A DNA stretch of 64,000 bases from Dastarcus helophoroides (lineage: Eukaryota; Arthropoda; Insecta; Coleoptera; Bothrideridae): assembly GCA_028583605.1 (NCBI GenBank), contig CM053327.1, positions 25,469,629 to 25,533,628 of the forward strand. Reading direction: 5' to 3'. Positions 1-64,000 of the stretch are shown piece after piece. Under the pieces are notes generated by a model. The model made no database searches and was not told the DNA's origin. It saw only the letters and a list, made by a program, of their open reading frames with translations. The position numbers were made by a program, and so were the translations under genes. Each line of letters opens with the position of its first letter. The first letter of the stretch is position 1.

Positions 1-136
1 GATTCCGTCTTCGCTTGGTGATTTGGAGGCCTAAAAAAATTTGCCGCCTGTTGTATTTCCGAAATAAAAATATATTCAAATCCTTAACCGAAACCGATAT
101 AACATGTTTCGGATAATTTTGGATGTTATTTGAAAT

Positions 137-245
137 AGAGAGATACTGAAGATGATAGCTTGGCTATCTAAACGCATTGGAGTAACTTTTGCTGTATTTT
201 TTAATTTTTCTTGGTTTCAGGGGACAAGATTTGTATATCAATCAC
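137..245 (+). repeat. Dispersed repeat family R140, copy A
   Basis: Shares the series AGAGAGATA, CTGAAGATGATAGC, GGCTATC, AAACGCATT, TTTTTTAAT, TTCTTGGTTTCAGGG with copies at about 2042-2106 (antisense), 4070-4203 and 23200-23341 (antisense). The element is about 140 bp with no long terminal repeats visible. Copy A has TAAA where copy D has GAAA after the small hairpin. Confidence 0.7.
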
Positions 246-266
246 TTATTTAGTACCCTTGAAGGA

Positions 267-382
267 CGAATTTTAAAAAACTTTTTATAGTGTTCACCTA
301 CGATATATGAGGAACTCTTGTGCGAAATTTTATGCTTCTAAATCGATCGGTTTAGGCTACGGGTTGTCTATTAGTCAGTGTT
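267..382 (+). repeat. Dispersed repeat R115, copy 1
   Basis: An inverted relative lies at about 5967-6085. Shared landmarks read on this strand: TAGTGTTCACCTACG, GCGAAATTT, ATGCT, CGGTTTAGGCT, and a closing AGTCAGTG. Divergence is moderate. No coding capacity is seen, and the transposon class is not identified. Confidence 0.65.
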
Positions 383-644
383 TAAGAGTTTTATTAAGTA
401 TATACAACTTAAGGACCTTTCCATATCCAGATCCGAAATATCATATCCCTAACAACCCTACTTGGAACATAGTTTCGTATTTTATTTTTATGAAGGTGAA
501 CGAATTTTTTATATGTAAAGAGTAAAGATAATATTTAATTAGATAGGATGTCCATTTAGAGACTTCTTCCTCTATTTTTAAATTGAAAAGATTTTTGGAC
601 GCGTTGAACGATTTTTTGATAAGGAAACATGTTATGGTTTCGAA

Positions 645-797
645 TTACCATCACGCTATTGTTGCGTCACCATCACTCTAATGTCGAGTCACCATCACGC
701 TAATGTTGTGTCACCATCACGCTAATGTTGTGTCACCATCACGCTAAGGTCACGCCACCATCAGACTAATGCCGCGTTACCAACATGCTTTAATGTT
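645..797 (+). repeat. 22-bp minisatellite, about 7 copies
   Basis: The unit starts TCACCATCACGCTAATGT and is 22 bp long. Central copies are identical; outer copies drift (TCTCTAATG, CAGACTAATG), the usual pattern of an array homogenised from the middle. It has no relation to the GTCGAAA satellite family. Confidence 0.85.
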
Positions 798-1217
798 AAC
801 AGTATATGTAGGCGTGAGTAAGATGTGTAATAGTATTTAAAATGCGTGATATTCGCAAACATTAGGTTCAACCCCAGCCGCGTCAGAATGCTTTTTTTAT
901 TTAAGTATAATTATTTCAATTAAGTTATATTTATATTTTGCACTCGTCTTGAGCATTTTGGCTAATAAATAAACCGTATAAAATTGTTGTTCGGAGTGTC
1001 CATAGATGTAAAAACCGGACTATTGTAAATTTTAATGGGGGGAAAAAATTATGAAATTTAAATTGTTGATGCTACAATTAATTTAAAATTGAAAAAAAAA
1101 CTCGTATTTCCTAGTTTTAAGTTTTCATTTCTGCCGGCAGTCCCAATGATTACCTATTTTTTAAATATTGAAACAGCTTTAATCGTTCATTTTCTTACGC
1201 TTTATATTTATTTTCAG

Positions 1218-55896
<54,679 letters not shown>

Positions 55897-56390
55897 TCCG
55901 CAGTGGGAGAGCTCCCATACACACCGGGCATCATTCCATCACGGCATATGTTACATTGGGAATTATACGTTTACTGGCCAGCTGTGGGCGTGGTCGCTAA
56001 GAAGGCTGATGTCGGTGGTGGCGCGTTTTTCCCTTTAAGTCGAGTGCCTTGCGTTGCTTTATTACCTCTACGAGAATGAATTTCGAAATATTTATGGTCA
56101 CAGTTTTTACAAGTAGTGCCTTTGGTGCAATATCTTTATAAAAATTGCAATGCTTTCCTGTATCGATGTAATCTAGAGATAAATTTACATGAAAGATCGC
56201 TTTCTGGGAATACTTTTTCTATTTATTTAGAGACTGCCCTTTTACAGTTTTTGTTTCAAATTTATTGCGGTTTTAGAACTCAAGACATAACTAACTCATC
56301 AAAATGGAAATGGTTTAGAGAAATAGCAAATTTTTCAACGCTAATTCGTCGCCGAAAGAAATGATTCTAGCAAAAGTTGAATAATGTTCA
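55897..56390 (+). other. Probable start of the I-Smad 3' UTR
   Basis: Sequence after the TGA is GC-normal and non-satellite to about 56100 (GTGGGCGTGGTCGC, GTCGGTGGTGGCGCG), consistent with a 3' UTR. The polyadenylation site is uncertain. AATAAA-type words occur in the satellite at about 56877 and in cleaner sequence at 57550 and 58826-58831. Confidence 0.45.
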
Positions 56391-57300
56391 TTTTACAAAA
56401 TGAATCAACAAAAGGTCGAAATTTTGAGTTTAAATTTTGAAAGCAGAATACGATCTAGACAGCAAAGTGCAGTGTGTACCATAAATACATAGTTGTAGAT
56501 TTTAGGTAGTCGAACTACCAACAGATCTACTGCGCTTATGGCAGTGGTGGTCCTGTGACCACCACTCAGGTAGAGTAGAAAAGTTCGAAAAAAAATAATG
56601 ATAGTGTCGAAAAAGGTAGAAATTGTGTCAAAAAGATTAAAGCATTTTTAAAAAAGCGGAAAATGAAGAAAAAAGTCGAATTTTTGAAACATAAAACTAA
56701 ATCCGTAAATTTCTTAAAATTCCCAATTTAAAGTCGAAGTTTTCGGAAAACTGTAGAAACCCAAGCTGATATTTTCAAAAAAGTGTAAGAGTTGAAATTT
56801 TCAAAATAAGTCGAAATTAAAAAAAATGTGGAAATATAAATTTTTTATAAAAGTCGAATTCTTCAATAAAAGGTCGAGATTTTAAAAAAAGTTGAAATTT
56901 CGGGAAATATAAAAAAATCTGCAAAAGAAATCGAAATGTTCAAAAAAGTCGAAATTTGAAATTTTCAAAAAAACTGGAAATGTTGAAAAAATGTCTAATT
57001 TTCAGAAAAACAGTAAAAACCCCAAACTAAACTTGAAATTTTGGAGAAAAAAGCCGAAATCTCGAAAAAATTTCAAATTTGCCAAACTGAAACCGGTCCA
57101 TACTCTATGCTTTCTATAGTTTGTTCGTTGTGAATATTTTCAACTTTTGGCACGTTGTTATAATTTCTAAATTTTACGGAAATTAGGACTTTTCTTCTCA
57201 TAATTCCAGTTTACACTTTCTATTTTTATTTATTTTCTAAAATTTCGATTCAAAACGCTATTTTTTTTCGAAATTTCGATATTTTATCAAAAAAAAAATG
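56390..57300 (+). repeat. Degenerate satellite block downstream of the I-Smad
   Basis: Plus-polarity monomers to about 57090, then a short minus-polarity patch (TTTTTTCGAAATTTCGATAT at 57267). About 56450-56560 is a dispersed repeat shared with about 42918-43020. Confidence 0.65.
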
Positions 57301-58950
57301 AAATTTATCGCCTGATTAAGCCAATTTTGGACTTATTTTGAGAATAGTTTAATAAATTAAAAAAGTAATCGATCTGTTTTTGAACGATTAATGAATTTGG
57401 GGAATCGAGTCCAAAAGATCGTTTTTGCTATTTCTCTCCCCTTTCATCGAAACCAAAAACCCCTCTATTTTTCTACTAATTAAAAGGAGAGTCTGAACCG
57501 CAATAATCGAGATTCAAAGTAGTTGCATTTTTTATAAGCAATTTAGACAATAAATTTTATACTCTTAAAATGTAGATTTTAAATTTGTGACCAACAAGAA
57601 CTCGAAAAATTTGCCGATGTACTTCACACATGCGACCAATTAGAAGCGCCTTAATTAAAGTACCAAAACGTTTAAAATTACTATATTTGGAAAACGCGTT
57701 ACTGAAAATCCGATGTGATCATGACTTGAGGAGTGATAACGTGATAAATGCATAGACTTTTAAAACTTAAAAGTGAACTATTTTTTATTTGTACTTGAGA
57801 AGGCTGATTTAATATTGGAGCGGTGCTATTTATAGTGTTTCCGTCCTCTTTTTACTTTTTTACGAATTGTAACTCTATTAAGTGATACGAAATTTTCTTA
57901 TGTTTTTAGAGCAAAGGTTGAAAAGGTATAGAAGATTGAAAAATGACTGACATGAGGTTAACCTCAGCTGATTGCCAGTGAGAAGTTTCAAACGCTTATT
58001 GTACTGAATTCAATTATTCTAGTCTATTTAATTTGTACATTTTGAATACAATACGCTGTAGTTTCGGGTGTTTGAGAAATTTCTAAGTCTGTATATTTCA
58101 GTTTCTCTAATTTCTTCCTCAGGGCTACATAATTTTTTTTAAATTAAGCAACAATATAACCTTTACTTTAAAAACTTGTACTGTTGGAAACAATTTCGCA
58201 AAATATGGCCTGTACACAGGGTATCTGTACGAAAAATTTGTGGAAGCAAAAACTGTAAATTTTTGTAAATTGTAAAAATTGACTCCTTAACAAATTTTCT
58301 ACATTATACTATGACTAATTTAATATGTGATAATGTTATTGACAACTTAAAGCCTCAGGAATACGAGATGTCAATATCATTAGAGTAGCAACGAAATTTT
58401 GAATGTTTTCCATTTTTATTTATATATTTATTACTATAGTTTGCATGTTTGGTAAACTAGTAACCTTATATTCATCATGCCAATGATGTAATAATAATGG
58501 TTCATTTCTTGTATTAAATTTACGATGTGGAAGATTTAAAGTATTTTTAATTAAACCGTTTTAAATTCAAAGGAATTTGTAAAATTCCCAAAATAGTCCC
58601 GTACTGAAAATGCTTTTAAATCTTCATAGAAGGGGACCATGCATGATCAGAATGTCAGATTATTTTATTTAAACCGAAAAGCATTTGAAGTATTTCATGT
58701 TGTCAGTAAGTACAATTTTTTATGTAACATATTTTAAACATTTGAAAAGGTCTTATGTAACTATTTTCACTGTTATTTTTCAAATGGAAAATGTCATCTA
58801 TTTTTGTTAATTTGTATTTCCTGTAAATAAAAATTGTTTTCCTAAAATATCGTTTTATTATTGAGCAGTGGCAAAGGGTAACCCTGTAACTGTCCTGTTA
58901 AAAGTGGTGACAACAAGTCAAAAACTAATAAAAATGAATCAAAACAATCA
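57301..58950. other. Non-satellite intergenic or 3' UTR sequence
   Basis: AT-rich sequence with no coding signal. A candidate polyadenylation hexamer AATAAA lies at 58826-58831. No gene is seen. Confidence 0.45.
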
Positions 58951-59530
58951 TGTTTCAAACTTTTAATATTTAGAAAAAAAAAGGAAGTCTAAATTTAAAT
59001 AAACGACGAACTTTTCAAAAAAGGTAAAAATTTTAAAAATAAAAATCCTGTATGTTTAAATGTCCAAATTTTAGAAAAAAACCATTAAAAAGCGAATATG
59101 AAAATATTCTGTTTTAAAAAAACCCATAATTAAAAACTAAGTTCCCAAAATATCGAAAAAATAGTCAGCATTTCGAAACGACCATTGAAACAAATTTCGA
59201 GAAAAAAAGTTGAATTTTAGAAATCAAAACCTAAATTTGGCAAAAAAGTTGATATTTTGAAATTGCAGAACATAAGTTACAACTTAAAAATTTTCACAAG
59301 AGAACTGAAGTTTTGACATAAATAATGAACAATTATCTAAAAAAAAAAACACTTTTCAGGTTTTCATGAAGATTTCAAGATTCTTGTTTAAAATTACAAT
59401 ATTTAGTGATATAAATGGAAAATTTCGGGCACAAATTAACATAAATTTGGAGGTTTTTCCGAAAAACTTTTTCTCAAATTTCGAATTTTACGTTGAAATT
59501 TTGTTTTTTTTATTTTAAGCGATATTTGAA
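58950..59530 (+). repeat. Degenerate satellite block, weak
   Basis: A few GTTGAATTTTAGAAATC and TTTCGAGAAAAAAAGT monomers. This is the last clear satellite patch before the mRpS30 gene. Confidence 0.5.
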
Positions 59531-61476
59531 ACTTGGGCAATTATGGGGACTGGTGACAGAAGTGAAAACTTAAAACTATGGTATAACAGTGTTTCTTTTT
59601 TAATTTTCAAATTGCAATATCAAAAAAAAAAAATTTTAATTTGTAAGCTAAAATTTTTATTTCTAGTTTTTTTATCTTTTATATTTGTATATGATCTAGT
59701 CTTTAATAGATTAAAACTGTCTTTTGCATGACACTGATGTTATTGAATATGAAGTAATTTAATTGCTTTGAAACTAACCTGAAATGTATTCATCGCAATT
59801 ATTTTGTAGTTAAATATCCCAGTTTATAATAACAAAAATATACTCTGCTTTTTCATATGTTATAAGGGCACAAAGGCATAAAAATTCAAAACATTTAACT
59901 GTGAATGTTATAATATTACTTAAATCAAAATATTTAATGAAGTTTTTAAGAAATGTTCGGAGTTGTTCGCAATGCGCAGGCGAAATTATGTACGTCGCCT
60001 GAAACATATCTTTAACACGCCAGTAATTTGCCAGCGTTTTTTCTTTTCTGATATAGTCAGATTTTGGTTACGGAGAGAATAGAAATAAAAATAATAATCA
60101 AATAAACACATAATTTAAACAATGGAGAAGTTTCCATTTTTTTCTTATTGATGAATTATGAATATTTAAGTAAAATGATAAAAATATCTGAAAGAATCAT
60201 TAAAATATCTCTAGAAATGAAAAAGTTATAGACCTTTGAAGTTGCTCTTGTAAGAATACGCGTGTGACGTCATTAGAACTAATCCACGGGGGTAGAACTA
60301 TCCTTAAAACCATTTATCAGTCGATAAAAAAATCGTGTCACCTAGATTTCGGTCCTCTAAAACATATCCAAAACTTAAACAAATCCACGAACTTTTCTTC
60401 TTGCTCAGTGATTTCTGACATTTGTGATGCGACGATCTCGGACGGGTCAAATGACGTCACACACACAGACGGTCGCACTAAAATATGTAAACTTCAATAA
60501 TTTATCTCTCAGTTATTTATTAACGGATTTCAAAATTTTTTTCAGTGATTTATTAGTGTTGATCTATATTTTAATCTCATTACATTAAACATAGTATTAA
60601 CAACATCATGAAACTTTTCACTTCACTTCCATAAAAAATATTTGGCTGTAAAGATTAGTAGGAAAATAGAGTGACGTAAGTTGCGGCCGTGATTTTATTG
60701 CATCTTTTACACTTATCCCAGTATATTATTTTTTCTGGAGGAACTGCGAAAAAAACTTATAGAGTGATTCATTTTTAATGTTAAGACATTTTATTTAATA
60801 GAGTGTTCTTTCATCCTACGTAAATACAGGCTTCTGTATAATTTTGTAACACATATCCTACACTAAATATATGACTTATTTAGGCAGTTTATAAAGTAGA
60901 TGGAAATAGGTAAATTCCACAAAACTATTTAATACATTATGAACATTGTGTGAAGTTAAATATTAGAAACTATTTATACAAGTCCAGAATCATATCATTC
61001 GGGCCGGTGCTCTTTCTTGATCAAGTTTCTGAAACAAATACCTTTGCGAGAGTTGTATTTTATTACCGATATGTGGGTCTTAATTAACAACATTTGTAAC
61101 ATATCTTAACGAAGTTTGAAGAAAAACAAACAAGTGCTGGTTCTGAATAGGCTTAAATTAAAAGTATGTATATTCATATCATTTGACTAATTTTGGGTTT
61201 AATTGACCAAAAATTTAAAAAATTGGCTTTAGTGCCATCTCTTGTTTGGGAGAGTGAATTGTGAGACGTCATTATGGTCAAATTCATTACTCGGTCATAA
61301 ACTATCCTCTGTACAAAATGACGTTTTTTAGTTCTATGGTACACATGCAAGGATCTTTGTTCACATAACCTAACCTCATTTTATAGTGTTGTCTTTGATT
61401 ATAACCTTAAAATTATTAAGACTTCATTATTATGTATTATTTCTTTTTAAACTTTTGATTTAATCATACCACACAA
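59531..61476. other. Intergenic region upstream of mRpS30
   Basis: Repeat-poor and AT-rich. TGACGTCA palindromes occur at about 60265 and 60452. TAACCTAACCT lies at 61366-61376, about 100 bp before the ATG. No open frame in it (for example 60264-60500) has recognisable protein features. Confidence 0.5.
61366..61376 (+). promoter_or_regulatory. Candidate promoter motif TAACCTAACCT
   Basis: Lies about 100 bp upstream of the mRpS30 start codon, where a TATA-less housekeeping promoter would be expected. The same word equals two units of the insect telomere repeat TTAGG on the other strand, so telomere-repeat-binding proteins are possible readers. Placement is the only evidence for promoter function. 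Confidence 0.35.
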
Positions 61477-61901
61477 ATGTCGTTAATTAAATGTAACAAA
61501 CAATTAATAATACGATTACGTAATTTGCCAAGATGCTTTTCAACGGCCGTAAAAGAAGAAGAATATACGACAACGCCGAACTATCCTCCTATATTGGATC
61601 TATCATTTGAGGCTAAAGTGAAACGTAGGAAAGCAGCAGAACATGAGGAAATCAAAAATGTTAAAACTGTAGAGGAAAAGCAGATCAAACTCAACATGCC
61701 TCGATACTATGGATTCAAAACATACATGTTAACTGAAGACTATATTCCATACAATAGTCTTCAGCTAGTGCAGCATTGCACTCGTACACATTTGATCGAG
61801 AGTAGTGCATTACCAAGTTATTATGATAACTTAAGCATCGAGGTTGCAGACATACAAAAAGATATAGAAGAAGCTTTGCTTATGGAGATTGAGGGATACA
61901 G
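61477..61901 (+). CDS. mRpS30: mRpS30 exon 1
   Basis: ATG at 61477 is the first in-frame methionine and starts the targeting-peptide-like sequence. It encodes 141 codons plus two bases, including MPRYYGFKTYMLTEDYIPYN. The donor is GTGAAA at 61902, weaker than consensus; reading on would meet TGA immediately. Confidence 0.9.
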
Positions 61902-63727
61902 GTGAAAATAGTTGTTTTATATATAGACAACTGGATTTATTTCAAATTATATATTTTCGTTGTTTACAAGGTTCAAGATGAGCATAAAGAAAAATACTAG
62001 GCTTTCGACTTATATAATTATTTTTGGGTTTTAGCTATTTGAATCTTTCACGTAAATTACTTATTTTATAATCCATAAAATCTGTTAATTTATAATAATG
62101 GATACTTGTTCTTATTACCCTTAAATGTCGAGTATTGAATTTTTGAAAATTTATTTCAATTTCTTGAACAAATGAAAACTACTAACCAAAAATAAAATTT
62201 GTACCACTTTTACTAGCAGAGTTGAAAGGTTTTCACTCTTTTGCCCCTTAATGTGTTGCATATTTTGCCAGTTGAGTGGCGTTATCAAATACACTTATTT
62301 AATTGATTAGTAGCTTTAACTGGGAAATGTTTTTTATTAATTAGCTAGATAATGTCATTTGAAGGTGGTCTAATTATTTCAAGTTACTGATATGCCAAAG
62401 GAGTGAATCCTTCCTTTAGAACCTTCTGAATTTCTTTGGAACTGTATTGACACTTACATATTTTAGAAAAGCCCATGACTTGAAAAATGAAGAAATAAGC
62501 GAAGTGGAAAAAACAAATTTAATTGGGTCATCTATCAGTAAACAATTAAATAGAATACTTATAACGAGAATGGGAAAGAACTACAAACACTTGCAGGATG
62601 TTCAGGTTGATTTGGATCCGAGAATAGAAGCTTGTTGGTTTGTGGGTGGCATGAATCCTCCAGAGAATATAAAGCGATGTCGAAAGGGCATTGATTGGTT
62701 AAAATACATGGAAAATGAACCGACAGATAGATTAATTAATTACATTGGTAATCCATATCTAACTATTCGAGCAGAGCTACCTCTACATTCGATAATTGCA
62801 CATAATGAATCAGAAAATGAGAAATATGAAGTACCTTACTTTCAATATGATCCTAGAGTTGTTGGTACCAAAACTGATTACAGAAGAATCGTTAATACTC
62901 CTGGTATGTTACTTCTTTGTTTAGTCTAAAAATTTGTTTTTGATACTTTTTTTTAAATAGGTTATTGGCCAGGCGATTCACATGAATTTGGCTTACTTCA
63001 ATTCCTAAAAAGGGGCCATCATTTAACGAGACACTACAATGATGCTGATGAAAAAAAGGATGCACTTCACCGTCAAGGCGTGTTAGCTTCGTTTGGCTGG
63101 TTGAGTGCTCAAGCTAATATGCTCGGCTTTAATACTTTTAATGAAATAACTTACCCACTTGTAACTCAAACTGTGTTGACAGATGGACAATTATTTTCAT
63201 TTTACATCTATCAACTTAACACTCTCCTACTTCACTCAGAACACACAAAAGAAAATCCAAAACGCAATATTTGTTGGGCCACTCCAGAACTGAAATTATA
63301 TGAAGGTGTTCAAGATGGAAAACTCGTCGGATTTAATGAGGATGTTCTCAAAATGTTAACAAAGTTATATGTTAATTCGCCAGAGGAACGATTGGGTATC
63401 AATTTGAGGCCTTATTTGAGTTCAGAGGAAAAAGTTATTGCGGATTATGCAGATGATGAAAAAAGAGATTGGTTAGAAAGAGAATATAAGTTTATTACAT
63501 CAAATAGGCCCAGACAACATTTATCCTACGAGATATATCACTGGGAGAAAATATACAAAATTGATCACAAAACAAGGTTCATGGAAGCAAGAAGGAGGCC
63601 GTTTGAATTGCGAGAACAACCATTTAATCGCAGATATGATGATCGCAAACCAAGGTATATACCAAGAGCTTTGCGACCCGAATTACCTAGGCACAAGGGC
63701 AGAGATGCCAAAGAATTTTTTCCTTAG
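61477..63727 (+). CDS. mRpS30: Mitochondrial ribosomal protein S30 / mL65 (PDCD9 family), complete
   Basis: Three exons at 61477-61901, 62467-62903 and 62961-63727 join into 542 codons plus TAG. Junctions are AG|GTGAAA to TTTTAG|A (phase 2) and G|GTATGT to AAATAG|G (phase 1). The first 25 residues are basic and hydroxylated with few acids (MSLIKCNKQLIIRLRN), fitting a mitochondrial targeting peptide. Conserved blocks of the family are visible: MPRYYGFKTY, ACWFVGGMNPP, YWPGDSHEFGLLQ, QGVLASFGWLSAQANMLGF, LNTLLLHSE, KNICW-like and a KxxW..E..F region near the end. Known role: a metazoan mitoribosome component historically called S30 and now placed in the large subunit as mL65. The length of about 540 is usual for insects. 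The gene is compact and free of satellite. Confidence 0.92.
62467..62903 (+). CDS. mRpS30: mRpS30 exon 2
   Basis: Acceptor ACATATTTTAG (AG at 62465-62466) restores the Arg codon and continues KAHDLKNEEISE. It contains DPRIEACWFVGGMNPPENIK and ends at TPG with donor GTATGT (62904). The intron before it is 565 bp. Confidence 0.9.
62961..63727 (+). CDS. mRpS30: mRpS30 exon 3
   Basis: Acceptor TTTTTTAAATAG (AG at 62959-62960) follows a 57-bp intron. It encodes GYWPGDSHEFGLLQFLKRGH through a basic C-terminus ending AKEFFP, with TAG at 63725-63727. The obvious downstream Met (63080) is internal, since the frame and conservation begin at the exon border. Confidence 0.92.
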
Positions 63728-63735
63728 GACATATT

Positions 63736-63741
63736 AATAAA
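63736..63741 (+). terminator. Polyadenylation signal of mRpS30
   Basis: AATAAA nine bases after the stop codon. A second AATAAA at 63905-63910 would give a 3' UTR of about 200 nt. The first is very close to the stop, so the distal one may be used. Confidence 0.5.
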
Positions 63742-64000
63742 TATATCTAGCTAAATGTGTTTTTTCTTAATAACCCAATTGGTATACTCGTACCTCAATT
63801 AACATTACCTCGAAAACCTCAATATTCACATTGACAAGAAAATGATGAAGGTGTTGTTGAATAGGTGATTATATTTTGTCTTTTTCATATAATTTCATTA
63901 ACAAAATAAAATCATGCAACAATTAAAGTCAAAATTAGAAATTAAAAGCCAAAATTTTGTAATTAAATTCGAAATTTTGGAGTATTCCACTGATATGTTG
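63742..64000. other. Sequence downstream of mRpS30
   Basis: Likely 3' UTR and flank. The last 70 bp (AAAGTCAAAATTAGAAATTA, TTCGAAATTTTGGAG) look like the start of another diverged satellite block. Confidence 0.5.

Larger units (their letters stand above)
1..1217. other. Intron sequence upstream of the PY exon
   Basis: No coding exon is recognisable here. It holds two dispersed-repeat fragments (about 137-245 and 267-382), a 22-bp minisatellite (645-797) and otherwise AT-rich intron sequence leading to a clean polypyrimidine tract and AG at 1216-1217. Confidence 0.7.

Noticed and set aside
62904..62929. Read-through end of the middle mRpS30 exon
   Set aside because: The frame runs past a GTATGT donor into intron; splicing to 62961 restores the conserved YWPGDSHEF block.

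Overview
The window is eukaryotic, AT-rich and intron-dominated, and it looks like an insect nuclear genome; a beetle is my guess, not something I can prove. Two protein-coding genes are supported, both on the + strand. The first is the 3' part of an inhibitory Smad (Daughters against dpp / SMAD6-7 type). It has four exons at 1218-1271, 21552-21623, 51806-52012 and 55571-55896, split by introns of about 20 kb, 30 kb and 3.6 kb. All junctions are phase 1 with GT-AG borders, and the 5' exons (including the MH1 part) lie upstream of the window. The second is a complete gene for mitochondrial ribosomal protein S30 (mL65/mRpS30), with three exons from 61477 to 63727 and 542 codons before the stop.

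Roughly half of the window, by eye, is one family of short, diverged tandem sequence built on GTCGAAATTTT-plus-A-run monomers of about 17-20 bp. It forms separate blocks in the Smad introns and 3' flank, and each block keeps one strand polarity. Several blocks carry higher-order repeats of about 170-840 bp. One block, 50601-51606, is different: a 19-bp version is repeated about 53 times with no mismatch or indel that I can see. Each copy contains TTCTCGAAATTTC, which is a perfect three-module heat-shock element. The array ends 199 bp upstream of the first MH2 exon. A second unusual array, about 24517-25510, is GC-richer and holds about a dozen TCAAGGTCA-like extended nuclear-receptor half-sites (FTZ-F1/SF-1/ERR type).

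The non-satellite intron segments hold transposon debris: two antisense non-LTR retrotransposon 3'-end relics, a hAT-like MITE, a dispersed 140-bp family with a hammerhead-like core, and several other repeat pairs. They also hold a striking number of GGCGCC hexamers (Brinker/Smad-target-like), which is of interest because inhibitory Smads are direct BMP/Dpp targets. One unrecognised exon-like open stretch lies at 26453-26672. There are no prokaryotic features, CRISPR arrays, rRNAs, or tRNAs that I can support.

Functionally, the Smad gene is a feedback inhibitor of BMP/Dpp signalling with a PY motif for a Smurf-type ubiquitin ligase. mRpS30 is a housekeeping mitoribosome gene in its own compact, repeat-poor domain at the right end.
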